DNA of 64,000 nucleotides from Sphaerosporella brunnea (lineage: Eukaryota; Ascomycota; Pezizomycetes; Pezizales; Pyronemataceae). The notes under the pieces were generated by a model. It had not been told where the DNA came from. It worked only from the letters and a program-made list of their open reading frames with translations, and did no database searches. The stretch covers positions 81,547 to 145,546 of the forward strand of contig VXIS01000090.1 in the NCBI GenBank assembly GCA_008704415.1, given 5' to 3'. The position numbers were made by a program, and so were the translations under genes. Of the stretch, positions 39,400 through 51,509 are shown one piece after another; the stretch's first letter is position 1; each line of letters opens with the position of its first letter.

Positions 39400-42300
39400 T
39401 CAGCGCCTCGCCTTCTTCTTCTTGTCCCTCAACTTGCTAAAGGCTTCAAACACTTCGTCTTCAATCGAGGCGATCTCAGATACAGTCATGTCTGCGCTGT
39501 GAACCATGTCAAGAGCTTTTCTCAGGGCATCCATTGCAATGTTTGCTGGTGAGATCGTCTCGGCCGGCTGTGCCGGCTGACCGTGCTCGTTTTTGACCGC
39601 TCCGTCGTCGGCGCTACGCCCCACTTGGTCCCTCTCATAAGGCGACAAAACAGTATTCGTAGTCGCCAACGATGATGTCGCGCGTCGTTTGCTTCGCCTT
39701 GCCACATCATACTTCAGGCTAGCGCTCTCGGCGGAATCAATTTCGGAGATGCTGTGCTTGGGGCTCTGGATTTGAAGCTCGTCGGCGTCAACGTCATCAG
39801 TATATAATTCCTTGTGTTGCCGGCCTTTCCTCGGCGTGGCGACAATTCTGGACGGAGATTTGGAGTCAGAGATCGAAGAGTAACTGTCGGTCTGGGTTTC
39901 CTCGACGAATGATGTCTTCACGTTCTCCGAGCGCTTCCTGGGCGTCTTCTCTCGAGACGTCCTTGCTCTCTTCGATGACGCAGGGTCCCGAGTACGAGTG
40001 CGAGTGGGCGTAGAAGCCGCAGATGCCTCTCCTTTGAGTCATGTTTAGTATGCCCCCCCAGATCAAAAAGAATTGGATCAGTCTTACCACTCATTCCGTC
40101 GAAGTCGCTCCCGCCAGCTGCAAAATAACCATGTGGTGTAGCCTTGATACCTTTATTCTTTCGTGCTGAGATTCTCACCGGAGTGACATCGATAGCTTTG
40201 GCTCTTGCTCTCTTCAAGGGACGCTCTGATTCGCCAGCTGTGTTCAGCCTGGGAAATGGAGATTGACAGTTGGGCTCTGCTGCGATCACAATGGTATCGA
40301 GCATTTTAGGCGACGCTACAGAACCTTGCGGTACGGGTGTCTCTCTCTTTCGTTTTTTGGAGCGCTTCCTGTTCGTTCTTATTGGCGGCGTACCGGCGGC
40401 TGAACGTACCTCTGCAATAATTTGTGCATCGGGCCCATCGGGCACTGACTCGGAGTCATCAACGGGCGCATATTCTTCGCCGTTCTTGACCGGTGAAATT
40501 GCAACCGCGATTTCTGCGATATCCTTTGACGGTGATACCTCATAATCATCTGACAGCCTCTGCTCCGGAGCCGAGGACGACCGCGCAGGCCCAGTTGTTT
40601 CTTTGTTGGGGAAAGCATCTTGGGCATCCACAAAATTGTCATCGCCTGAAGGGCTGTCGGAAGAGAGATTAAATGACAATGCTTCAGCTCGTGGGTGGCG
40701 TTTTTGGGAGTAGTTGTCACAAGCCGTCATGTTCACATCGTTGTCCGAATCAACATCGGTCAGTCCAGGGTGCTCCGCTATTGCGCTCTGCTGCGCCCCT
40801 TTACAAGCTTGATTGGAAGTTCTTGGGGTCACACATGGTTGAGGATCGGGATCAAGCTGTGACTCCGCAATAAACGACACCAAAGGCTCAGCCGCTCCTG
40901 CGGCCTCTTCCGGTTCTGGTGAGTGAGAGGCGCCTATGGATGCTTGCCGTTGGGGGGAAGGGGATCCGGTAGCCAACTTCATTTTCTTCTTCGGTTTACG
41001 GCTTGCGCCAGCTGTCAATTCAGGAAACATTTCTGCGGCCCGGGCTTGCTCTTCCCTGACTTCCTTCTGATGTTCGGTCATGAGTTGAGAATCCTGTGCT
41101 TCAAGCCCGGGCGCGCCCCCAACAGCCACAAAATTGAGCTGCGAGTCCATGTGCTTTGGCTTGAGAGGTTTGGACCTCGTCGGAGTTGAAGTAAGTACAT
41201 GGCTTCTCGGCGTAAAGGTCTTTCTTGCACGGCCGTACGGTGTTTCTTTAACCATCGCCGCCGGAGTTGACGCCCTTGACTTCGATTCTGGGAACAGCTG
41301 GCGGGCAGGGGTGGGACTTGACCATGGAATATCATCCACAGACTGACTTGGTTCTCCTTCCTGGGATTCGGCGAATACAGGAGGTGTGAAGATGCCCTGC
41401 TACCACAATAGTTAGTAGCCATGGTGGGATAAAAACATGTTTGCCTACCAAATTTTCCTCTGGAAAGTCAGGCAAAGATATATCAGCCACGGTTTTTAGC
41501 TTAGCTAGGGCAGTTCGCAATCTACTCGGGTAATTGAGCGTGCGCTGCTTCCCAAAAGTGTCGTTCCAAAGCTTGATGGTGGCATTAACTGTTCCTTTGC
41601 GCCAGCTCTCGAATCCGCTCGATAACAGCACGTTAAAGTTCAACAACAATTCGCTGTCATGCTGAGGCAGTGAACGGACCACCTGGAGAATCCTTTCCCA
41701 CAGTTTTGTGGTAGCGGAGGCACTGAACCCATTCTGCAGTTTGTGAGCTCTCGCCGAAAAGCGGTTGCAGGTAGATAGACAAACCTTTTGTGAGAGCAGG
41801 TGAGAGGGATCTTTTGTCCACAGACCAAGACCCTCTTGCATTTGCTTCAATGGGATGCTTGACCCGGAAGGTGCACGAGAGATGAAATCAATGGAGGCCC
41901 TGCACAAATCGGCACCTAAAGCTAGAGAATCCTGGTCTGGAGTTTCATATGACTTCAAAAGTAACGTGCTGATCAGTGCATATAAATGCTCGAACGAGCT
42001 GCAACAGTTAGCACCCCACAAAATCCTGGCTGAGCGGCAATTACTCAGAGTTTATGGGCTTCCGATCGGAACCGAGTCCGAGATGCCCCCTGAACATGCC
42101 CTCGATGGTATTTTTCTTTCCGTGGTTGGCCTTCTGGACTAATATTACAGCTCGACGCAGACTCAAGCCACTACGGAGGAGCGAGTCAGCGAGAAGAATT
42201 GCTTCAATGAAGCACAGTTCTTACAGATTGGAGTCAAGGTTTGAATATCGAAGAGATTCTGCCAGAGGGGCAATGACGTTGTTCGAGACCTGAGCTTCGC

Positions 42301-44851
42301 TTAATTCATTTTGGATGATTGTTATGAGGTCCTCGCAGAGAGACTCCCATCCTGCCACATGTTGTAGAGTAGCTCCCTTCAAAATAGAGACCGCGTCTTT
42401 AAATTCATTGCCCACAGGCGAAGGGCTGACTAGAGACTTTTCCCTCGTCGGTCCCGGCAACGAACTGCGCGTTAACTCCGCCAAAATGTCCCACAAACCA
42501 ATGTGTACTGCACTGACACCTCTTCTTGGCAAGAGGGCCTCACAAGAAGCCAGTATATGAAGCTTCTTCCGTCTCGAGTCCTGGGAGGAGCAACATTTGT
42601 CAAGGATCCGTCTCGCACAGTTGAAGTACTGCTCATCGACAGAAACACCAGGTGGCGGTTCCAACAATAGACGAAACAAATGCAGAAGCGGCGGATATCG
42701 GAATTTGTTATTGCTATCAGACGAGTATTTGTGGGTGGGCGTAGATGCTGGGAAAAATTTCGATGTTTCGTCGACGGCCAACTGTTTTTCCGTGAAGCAT
42801 AATGTTCCCAGAGACTCGAGGGCTTCTTCGACCAAAAATGTGAACTTCTCGATAAAGGTCATAGTTTGCGAGCTCTCCAAGCGGTTGCTCCAAATACGCT
42901 GGAACATGTTGAAGAGATGGGAAACGGCTTCCATCAGTTCTGGCGTGATCTTGATCTCCTTGCTGCCCGCATCTGCAAGAGTCTGTGTGAACCTTTTCCA
43001 CAGAACACGGGCTCCGGGAGCGTTGTCGCGCTGCTCCCAACTTGCTCGTCTGAGAGCTACTTCGACTGTTCCGAGAACTTTATCACAGTTTGACCGTACC
43101 CATTTTGGATCCAGTCGAGGAATTTCATCTGTCCTCATGAATGGATGGCCGGTCAAAAGACGGTCCTCGCTCCATCGCTTGGATGTAGAACCGTCAAAGA
43201 GGGAGCATAGAATGTTACATCCGTCATTCGCCTCACTGCCAGCCAACACCAGGTTTTGAATCAATCCCACGACCACCACATCCCATATCTCGGACAATTG
43301 TTTGGGATGCGCATTTGGCCGCATTCCATAGTACAGATATACACACACGTTGGAAAGCGCTGCTTTGCGAGGCTTCCTGGTGTTCAGACTTGCATTTCGC
43401 GGATCCAAATACTGCTCTACCGGCTTGCACATCAGTTCCAGAAGCTTGCGCTGAGTGTTTGGTCCGATGTTAGAGATGTAAATGAGCCTGGACCACGCAA
43501 GCTGCGCTTCTACCTTGACCTCTGGTTCCGAGACATTGAAGCATGTCTCGATTATTCGCAACCATGGGGTGAAAAAGTCCCATTTATCCCCCACAGATTG
43601 TGTGAGCAAGAGCAACACAGCCCATAGTTGCGATACATATTGCCCTTCATGTTCCTTCTTGACAAAGTGATCCAGCCGAGTCCTTATAGATTCAAAGATT
43701 CGTTTCCCCTCATTGTCTTGGTTGAAGATAGCGCTTATGGTGCGCGCAATGGCCTTTTCTTTGCCCATAACCATGGCCGCCTCCCGCAGGAACATCAGAG
43801 AGCGGAGTCGTACTTCCTTGATGTGATTCAAGAGGCCTCCGAATGCATTGCGCATCCAGTCCGAAGCCCGCGCAACCATTGTCAACCGCGATTGCGACAG
43901 TAGCTTGCTGTAGATTTCGATCCGCTCTTTGGTGATGGATTTGCCCGTCACTCGTTCGTCTAATGATTCTAAGGCGGTGATGATCCGGTTGCATTTCTCC
44001 GTAGTCATCGTCTTGGGGGCCGCGAACTTTTGCTGTGCTAAAAAGTGTAGATATAGTATGACAGAGGCCTTCGACGTCTGCGGGTCTTCGATTTTCTGCG
44101 TAGCATGCTGAATGAAAAAGGAAGCGGTCTGGTCGTCAATGGTTCCTACAAGACGCTCATACCAACATATTATGGTCAATAATTTGGTCGCTTGTTGGGT
44201 CAGTTGGCTGTCTGGGCTTCCTCCTTCCTCCATCTTTGCAACGAGATCACGCTTCAGGTAGCCGCACAGCGCCGGCATTTTCTTTTCCATGGAGTTCCAA
44301 TCAGGAATGTCATCATATGCCCGCAGAATATTACAAAACGCAATGTATGTGTCCAGCTTCTTGCTGCGCTCGGTGGAAGCCAACGCCTGCATGGCCGATT
44401 CCAACATAGTGGTGAAAGAGGAGTGAGTGTTGGCGATGAATGGTTGATCGACACCTAGAGTAGGCGAGCCAAGGTAAGGACTGGCGGAAGTCTGCTTCAG
44501 AATTGATTTCAAGGATTTGGGGTCCGTCGAAGCGGAGGGTCGCACTCGTTGATTCGACGGCGTGACAGGCGTGTCCGATTTGTGATAGGTAGTCCACCCA
44601 GACCATCCGACCCGCTTCTTGGGTTTTTCGGAGGCAGATTCGGCTGACGATGTAGGCGGTGAAGGGTCGCGTGACGAAACAGGTGAAGAAACCAATTGTA
44701 GATTGCCGCTGTGGACAGCAAGACCCTGGCCCAGCACCTTCTTCGCGCGCGGTGCTTCTCGCGGCGGCGTAGGTGGTCGTATCGTTGCTTTCTCGAACGC
44801 TCGTTGATCCGCCGGTCCTGTAGTAAAAGGATCGTCGCCGTCGGAGAGCAT
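39400..44851 (-). CDS. RIF1: Telomere-associated protein Rif1
   Basis: Regulator of replication timing and telomere length that recruits PP1. Proposed exons: 44851-42225, 42025-41449, 41396-40088 and 40031-39400 (1714 residues). Junctions 2 and 3 are clean GT-AG with matching phases. The N-terminal Rif1_N HEAT-repeat region runs from about residue 140 (MLESAMQALASTERSKKLDTY is near its start) through the first two exons. The C-terminal half is acidic and disordered with basic KRSKKRKRE patches. The first intron (42224-42026, 199 bases) is longer than its neighbours; the exon frame otherwise meets TAA at 42223-42221. Its exact shape is uncertain. Confidence 0.85.
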
Positions 44852-46543
44852 AGCGAACGAGAGAGCTGTTGGTTTTTAGATGTGGCAGCGCGCTTCAAAA
44901 GTGAGCATCGAAGGGTAAACGGGAAAAGGCGCCAAAAGTCGGCAGAAAACGAGCCAGAAAAAGAATATACACGGAAAAATAAAAGCCAAAATAGGAGGGT
45001 ATAGGGGATGGAAGTGGATCAGATACGAACAAAGCGTGGTATAGTGGTGACGGTAGTTTTGGACGTGGGAGAGATCGAGAAGGAGAAAATTGTGGAAAGG
45101 GAAGGCAAGGCGGAAGGGGAACAGTGGTGAACAGGTGCCTGAACGCCAACTCGAATTTGGCGGGTTCGCTGTCACGTAGCAAACCGCGTAAAACACCAAA
45201 TGGGGGTTTGGACTTGGCGCGATCTCCACACGCGTTTCCACCAAGACACGCGACGAGCGAACGGCTGCTGACATCGATTCCTACAAGATGTAGGTAGCTC
45301 TGTGGCAGGACGCGCACATGAACTTTTTCTACTTACCCACCTGACCGTAGTTCCTTTGCGAGCTTCCCGGCGGTGGAATACTGTGCAGTAACTACTCTAG
45401 AGTAGAGTACTCTAGGAGGTATGTACCCACAAGTACTTACATAGAGGAACCGGCCAGCTAGGTATCTTCAGCATTGCCCAGCAGTTCGCTACATATGATC
45501 GAGTCCCGATCGTTGGAGGAAATATAGCTCTCTAGAGTAGAAGGCATTCTCCAACATTGAGCGCGGTCTTGACTACAACAAGAGTGCGTCCAACTTACGC
45601 CATTCCGAGTTCAGCGAACTCGAGCACGTGCCACACTGGGTTCAAACTTCAAAGCTCGACAGCCAATCATACGGCAGCACTCGACGCTTACAAACAGGCC
45701 ATCATCGGTGTGGTGATTCTATCCAACGATGCTCCATGCCAGATGCAGCCAGCCGTGGTCGGAAAGCAAGGGAAAGGATTCGAACTTCGAAGGCTTCGGA
45801 GAGCCCAGCGTGCAGGCCGGCGACTTGGCTTCGGACATAGCACGGCGGCGGACTGTATAGCTGTGCCCGGCGGCCGTTCCTTGAACTTCCTTCTCTCCAC
45901 CAACCTGGTCCATGTCCAATGTCGTGATGTATCTAACCTTCCCTTTAATTTCCTCGCGAGCCGCCATCCCCGACCCTTTCTTGCCGTGGCCGTGCCTGGC
46001 CACCCGGAAAAACGGTTCACCCCGCAGCATCTGTATGTATGTATGTGCTAGGAGGTGTACCTAGTTCATACATCCTTCATAGACGTTTCCGCAACGGTTG
46101 CCGTATATATCATACATTTACTGCCTGTGCGTATCACAATAGGAAGTAATAACGATGGCCTGTGACGGCATCATCGATATATCACGAGAAGCCCAGCGCT
46201 AGTTGGATAAGCTGCGGTTCCCACATCGATGACCGTGCTCCCCGAAACTCCACGTCCCCCCCCCACCCCTGCGACGTTTGATTTCAAGACCCACACTTCC
46301 AAATTCTCAATATCGATACATATATCAATCCTTCTTCGGTCCCATCAGAACAAAAACAAAAGAGAAGACATGAACAGACAGCCAGCGACTGTGCGGATTA
46401 GATAGAAACCACCTCAACATCGAGCGCGACAGTCCAACCTGCTTGCTCTCCCTCGCGCGCCCACTCTACGCCCCAATCAAACACTTCTCAACACCCATTT
46501 CGGCATACAGCCTCCGATCGCCTGCATAGCGCTTTTCGAGGCT
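44852..46543. other. Divergent intergenic region RIF1 / RIC8
   Basis: About 1.7 kb. Repeated palindromic CTCTAGAGTAGAGTACTCTA-type motifs at 45398-45412 and 45528-45540. No gene; plus-strand frames around 45560-46050 lack features. Confidence 0.5.
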
Positions 46544-48451
46544 ATGAGCTCTCCGCTACCTCCAGCCGCACGCTCGGTGCCCGGCGAGAGTCTGCGCTGC
46601 CATTCCCCCCAATTCCTGCGGACAGCGGTTGACGACCAACCATCCAGACAAGCTACAGCACGTTCAGCGCCTGCTAGATGTTCTGCGCACCGACTTGGAC
46701 GAAAAGAACCTTTCCTCGTCCGGTGAGCATTTGTGAGGAAGTGGCCTTGTTGTGAAAGCATAAAGCTTACACCGGTTGTGTACAGAGAGAGCCGCCACGC
46801 TAGAAAAGCTGAAGGTGTACGGCCGGGACCCGAAACAATGCGATCCGATATTCTCCAAAGAGGTATTTGCGCTCCGGTTCTTTGTGGCGTAGAGAGCCTT
46901 GCTCACGGCGTGTAGGGTATCGAGACAATAGGGGAGCACGGGTTTGTGGATGGGTCAGATTGTCCAGCTGCCAGAGAGGCTTTGAGATGTCTTGCCAATG
47001 CACTCTTGCTGGTCCCGAGGACTCGACAAATTTTTGTCGACCTTGGGTTCCCAGTGAAAGCTGCCGCGAAGTTCGCAGTTTGTCTCTCACGTCGTTTGCC
47101 ACACCCCAGAACACATTGCTCACATCCATTTACAGAACGCATCAGTGGACGATGAATTCTTGTTGGCACGGTTGATGTTGCTGATCACCTATGGCACAAC
47201 CGTGGACCTAGAGTCCCTGCTGAGTGAGCAAAAACTCGAGCAGAGCATTGACGAGGTAAAGCCGTCTGATTTACATGCATCTGCTCTTTGCCTGGCTGAC
47301 ATCGGCGATTCAAGGCTCTGGCACGACATGCAAAAACTTATAGTGGCGACGAGAAAGCCCGATCACCGTCCGCCATGGATGAAATGGCTCTCTCCGAAAC
47401 GCTGAAGCTTGTATTCAATTTGTCACACTTCGTAAAGGATCGGGAGGATCTCTTCATAAAGTCGGTATCTACGGCGAGACTTGGGCGCTTTTATGCTGAT
47501 GTAGACGCTCAGATCTGTACCACACCTGCTCGCTATACTGCGCGGCCGTGAATTACCCCCTTTCCCACTGCAACCGCCGATCACATTCGTGATCAATGCC
47601 CTGATCAACATGGATTTGTCCGCTTCCAAAGACGACGCTTTCCCGCCATCAGACCCGCTGTGCAATGTAAGAAGGTTGGTGGAGATCCTGGATAAGTCGA
47701 TCGACGCCAATCTGGGATTTCCGGCTTCAACAAGTTGGGACGAAAACGGGGCACCGTTGATCACGCTGTTGCGGAGGATCGTCCAGACTCCGGAGGAAGA
47801 AGTCAAATCCTATCTCAAAAAGCAGCTGTTGCCATCCGAAGAGTGAGTTGTCTATCTGGTGTTGGAAGGTGGGTGGCGGAAGGTAGTGCTTATATTGCTT
47901 TACCAAGGGAACGGAATCAGCCATTGGGCAAAGGAACCTCTCTTGCGGCAAGGCTACTACAGCAATCCAACTCGGCCTCGAGCCCGAACACGCGTGAGAG
48001 TGTCTCTTACCTCCTCTTCGAACTTTCGAACTCCAACGTGCAGGAGTTTATCCTTAACGTGGGTTACGGCTACGCCTCGGGGTTCTTGGTCTCACACAAC
48101 ATTCCCATCCCCACGGAGACGTTCCAAGCGGATGCGGCCGCTTCCTCGGCTTCGAAGCCCATAAACCCGATCACGGGACAGACGTTAGAATCGGAGCAAG
48201 CGGCGGCAGACCCATTCGAGGGGAAGACGGAGGAAGAGAAGGAGCGCGAAGCGGAGCGGTTGTTTGTGCTTTTTGAAAGGCATGGAAACACCCCCATCCC
48301 GTTGTTCTATCGTTTCACGAGGAGGCTGGTAAGCAGAGCGTGGGCTAATCTGCGGCCGAGGAGTAGGTTGAAGAAGACGGGTGTCGTGAAAGTCAAGAAC
48401 CCGGTGGAGCAGGCGGTTGAAGAGGGACGATTCCAAGAATTGGATGATTAG
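46544..48451 (+). CDS. ric8: Synembryn-like G-alpha chaperone/exchange factor RIC8
   Basis: Cytosolic guanine-nucleotide exchange factor and folding chaperone for heterotrimeric G-alpha. Exons: 46544-46576, 46626-46722, 46786-46862, 46916-47077, 47136-47255, 47315-47464, 47505-47842 and 47908-48451; 506 residues. Family blocks in order: LEKLKVYGRDPKQCDPIFSKEG, CLANALLLVPRTRQIFVDLG, DEMALSETLKLVFNLSHF, LQPPITFVINALIN, SYLLFELSNSNVQEFILNVG, NPITGQ and EREAERLFVLFER, then NPVEQAVEEGR. The first intron (GTGCCC donor) is the weakest call, chosen because it alone supplies an ATG in frame. One intron is only 40 bases (47465-47504). Confidence 0.9.
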
Positions 48452-49369
48452 GAGGCTTGATTGTAATATAGTAATGAGGTGATAGAAGCACAAGCATAGG
48501 ATGATGGAATGATTTCTCATGTTTTTTTTGCATGTACATAACATAATAACAGATCTGGAAGGAGAGCACCTAGCTCAGGAGACAAAACGTTCAATTCGGG
48601 GCACTTCAGAACAGACGTCAGTTTTACATCCTTCCAGCTTCTCGCTCACTCCCTTGCGCACGAGGCCGCCGACACGGTGAACGAGCAATATTCTCCTCTC
48701 CGACGCGGTTCGACCGGTACGCCTTCGGTAGTCCAACTTCGCCGGGGAGAAGCATCGGCCGAAAGCCTCCCAAGCTACACTCCCTGTGATCGTCGAGCTT
48801 CATCCTCGCTCGCTACGAATGAAACCTCACCATGCAGCGCTTACATGGGTACATGACGATAGGCAAGTGCCTACCTGCGATGGGCATGGAGATGATAGAA
48901 TGTGGCTATGATAAGCATGGAGTTGCTTCACTCTAGAGGACTCTTCCGGGTTGCGCGCAGGTTTGGGAAGGCGCAGCAGGGGGCACGGTTCCCAATGCCC
49001 TTCCCTACCGTGCTGCGCCAACGGGATATGCTCGAGAGCGAGTGTGTTGGGAGATGTCGATGCTGATTGATTGATTGATTGGCAGCAGCAACCTGGAATT
49101 GACTAGGTAGACCGATTGATAGGCACTGGAGCAGTTAATCTGTCAATCAAAATCTGGGTGCTGCGACGAGATTGAGCAGAGGAGCGGTGCAGACTCATCC
49201 ATCCATCCATACACAGAAACAAGAATTCCTTTTTCTTCTTCTTATTTTTCTTCTCCTTTCTCTCGTTCCTGATTCTCCTTTCATTCTTCACATCAAAATC
49301 AAAGTGTCCTGTTCCTCGACCGAACTGCCCCTAACCACGATAACTAGTAGTCAACGCCAAAAAAAAAAA
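48452..49369. other. Intergenic, no gene
   Basis: A short GATT repeat at 49064-49080 and CT-rich leader sequence before 49370. Nothing coding seen. Confidence 0.5.
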
Positions 49370-50091
49370 ATGTCTGCTGCCACTGCGCCTGACACCACGC
49401 CCGCCGCCGTAGCAACAACCACTTCCACAACCCTCCCGCCCTCCGTTTGCAACAGAAGGCCAGGAAAACCGCCTCAGCCTCGAGCGCCGTCAACAGCCTC
49501 GCTGCTACCATTCCGTCCGCCGCCCAAGACCCCATCATTTATGATCGAGTCGCGCAGCCGAAACAGCCCGTCGTTCACCTCCATGTTCCAGTCGCGCCTC
49601 AGTTCAACATACACGATGCCATCGCCGCCGTCACCTGCACCAGCTCCCGAGGCAGCTCTACCGCCATTCCGCGCTCCACCTCTCACCCCGCGATTCATGA
49701 TTCAGTCGCGGCGCGGAAAGTCTACGCAGGCGCCGCCGCCGTCACCGTCGTTGTCGCCAGCGCAGAAGCAGCAGCGCGCACCATTTGCGAATCGCGGCAT
49801 TCCCACGCCGCTTAGTCCACAGGAGCTGCCGGCGAAATACAAGAGCGCCGAAAGGAAGTGAGTGTTGCTCTGTTTGAGAAAAGATGGTCAGAAACTAATT
49901 CCGAATCCAGAGTTCGGACTGCAATTGTTGCACTGCCGATCGCAATTGTCACCAGTTGGGTTCTCTACAATCGATGTATGGCTTTCTCCGCTCCTACTAC
50001 TCCTCCGTTTATCTGCGAGCAAACCAGCTGACTAGTTATTACTACAGTGATCAAGGGCGAGGAACGAAAAACATTACCCAGGCTTGAATAA
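49370..50091 (+). CDS. Small Pro/Ser-rich protein with C-terminal membrane segment
   Basis: Three exons, 49370-49857, 49911-49975 and 50048-50091; 198 residues. The first 160 residues are low-complexity, with two related blocks (LLPFRPPPKTPSFMIESRSR and LPPFRAPPLTPRFMIQSRRG), an internal duplication. Exons 2-3 encode one hydrophobic helix, VRTAIVALPIAIVTSWVLYN, then a short tail GEERKTLPRLE. Clean splice sites that precisely add the helix argue for a real gene. The ATG follows ten A's. The family was not recognised; a tail-anchored membrane protein is the structural reading. Confidence 0.7.
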
Positions 50092-50568
50092 GTCTACCAA
50101 CGGAACGGCGCATAGATAGGTGTTTGGATTGGGATGCGGGTTTATTTTTTATGATTTTGTATTGATGGATGGCATCACTATAGACGGCTTGATTTTCAGC
50201 GCACTTGCTTCTACTCTACCTATTATAGATTATCATAGTTGTGCGGCTTTTTCTTTTTTGTCATGGGCATCGGATTTGGGGAGTTCAACATATCGACCAT
50301 ACACAAAGATGCAAGAGCGGTTTAATATAATCTATACCACGAGTCCCGCATATAGGTGCGCCCAGTTCGCGTGAGCGTTACAGACCCAGATCTCGACGGA
50401 TCCAGCCATTTTTGTTTGTAAAGAGTTCAGATGAGACGATTTACTATAGAAATGATCCTATGAAGTAAAGTCGACATGGATCCAGCCATTTAGATCCGTG
50501 CGCAGCCCATCCGATAGCATGTGTCGAGTGACACTTTGTGAATTATGGAAGATCTCTGGACAAAAAAA
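50092..50568. other. Convergent intergenic region
   Basis: 3' flanks of two converging genes, AT-rich around 50120-50230. No other gene seen. Confidence 0.5.
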
Positions 50569-51318
50569 CTACAACTTCCCCCTACGCTTCTTAAACGCGG
50601 CAGCGAGACCCTCGCCGGCTTCCAAGTCCAGCGCAACAAGTCTATCCATCTCAACAGCCAGCGGCAAGAGACGCAGCACCTCCTCCAGCTTGCTGCGCGG
50701 GATAACGACGACGCCTCTAGCTTTCGCATCCGCAAACACGATGTCGCCGGCGCAGACGGTGACGCCGGCGACCTCGACGGGCACGTCAACGGCGACGGCC
50801 CTGGTCTCGGCGCCGGCGCCAACAGTGCTCACGCCGGCCGCCCAGACCTCCCAGCGCGCCGGCATCTCGGTCACGTCGCGCACGCGCCCGCCGACGACGG
50901 CGCCGACCACCCCGCGCTTCGCCATGCGCTGCGCCACGAGCCCGCCCATCGCTGCGCTGCGCGTGCCCGCCGGCGACGAGAGCACTGCTATCGTGCCCCC
51001 CGCGCTGACTACATCTGCAAAGTGGCTGTCGGCGGGAAGGTTCGATGCTGCTGCTACTGCTGGCGCCGCCTCGGTTTTCCGCGCGAAGAGGACCGTGGTG
51101 GCGGGTGCTATGAGCGGTGACGTGCTCGGTGACGATGGGCTGTGTTGAAGCTCTGCGAAGTCGGACGTTTGTCAGCGGAGAAGATGCTGGTTCCCGTGGT
51201 GTGTTGCCCCACCAATGTCGGCTAGGAAGCCGGCGTGCGGAACTTTGAGCTTTAAGAGGGCATCGGAGATGTCGCAAGCAGTGTAGCTTGAGAGTGTTTG
51301 CAGTTGATCCAAAGCCAT
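50569..51318 (-). CDS. RraA/HMG-aldolase-like protein
   Basis: RraA-like fold; members include 4-hydroxy-4-methyl-2-oxoglutarate/oxaloacetate-type aldolases and regulators of ribonuclease activity. Two exons, 51318-51213 and 51152-50569, 229 residues. The N-terminus TLSSYTACDISDALLKL is the usual helix with the S-D-A pattern. The active-site glycine-rich segment GGLVAQRMAKRGVVGAVVGG is followed by RVRD, carrying the metal- and substrate-linked Arg-Asp pair. GDIVFADAKARGVVVIPRS closes the core. The region encoded after the intron is Ala/Ser-rich and less conserved. The substrate is not determinable. Confidence 0.85.
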
Positions 51319-51509
51319 TGCAATGTACATAGAGCGAATAAAGAAGGAGAGAGCGTCAGACGAAAGAAATAGCTCCGAGTTCACGCGATTGACCCGAGGC
51401 ATGTCATGATTTACCCCGGCTGTACTTCAGCATCCTCATCTCTAGAACAAACAAGCAAATGTTATACATCTAAGCAAGAAAACAACCATTGATCCCAGAT
51501 AGCCCACAT

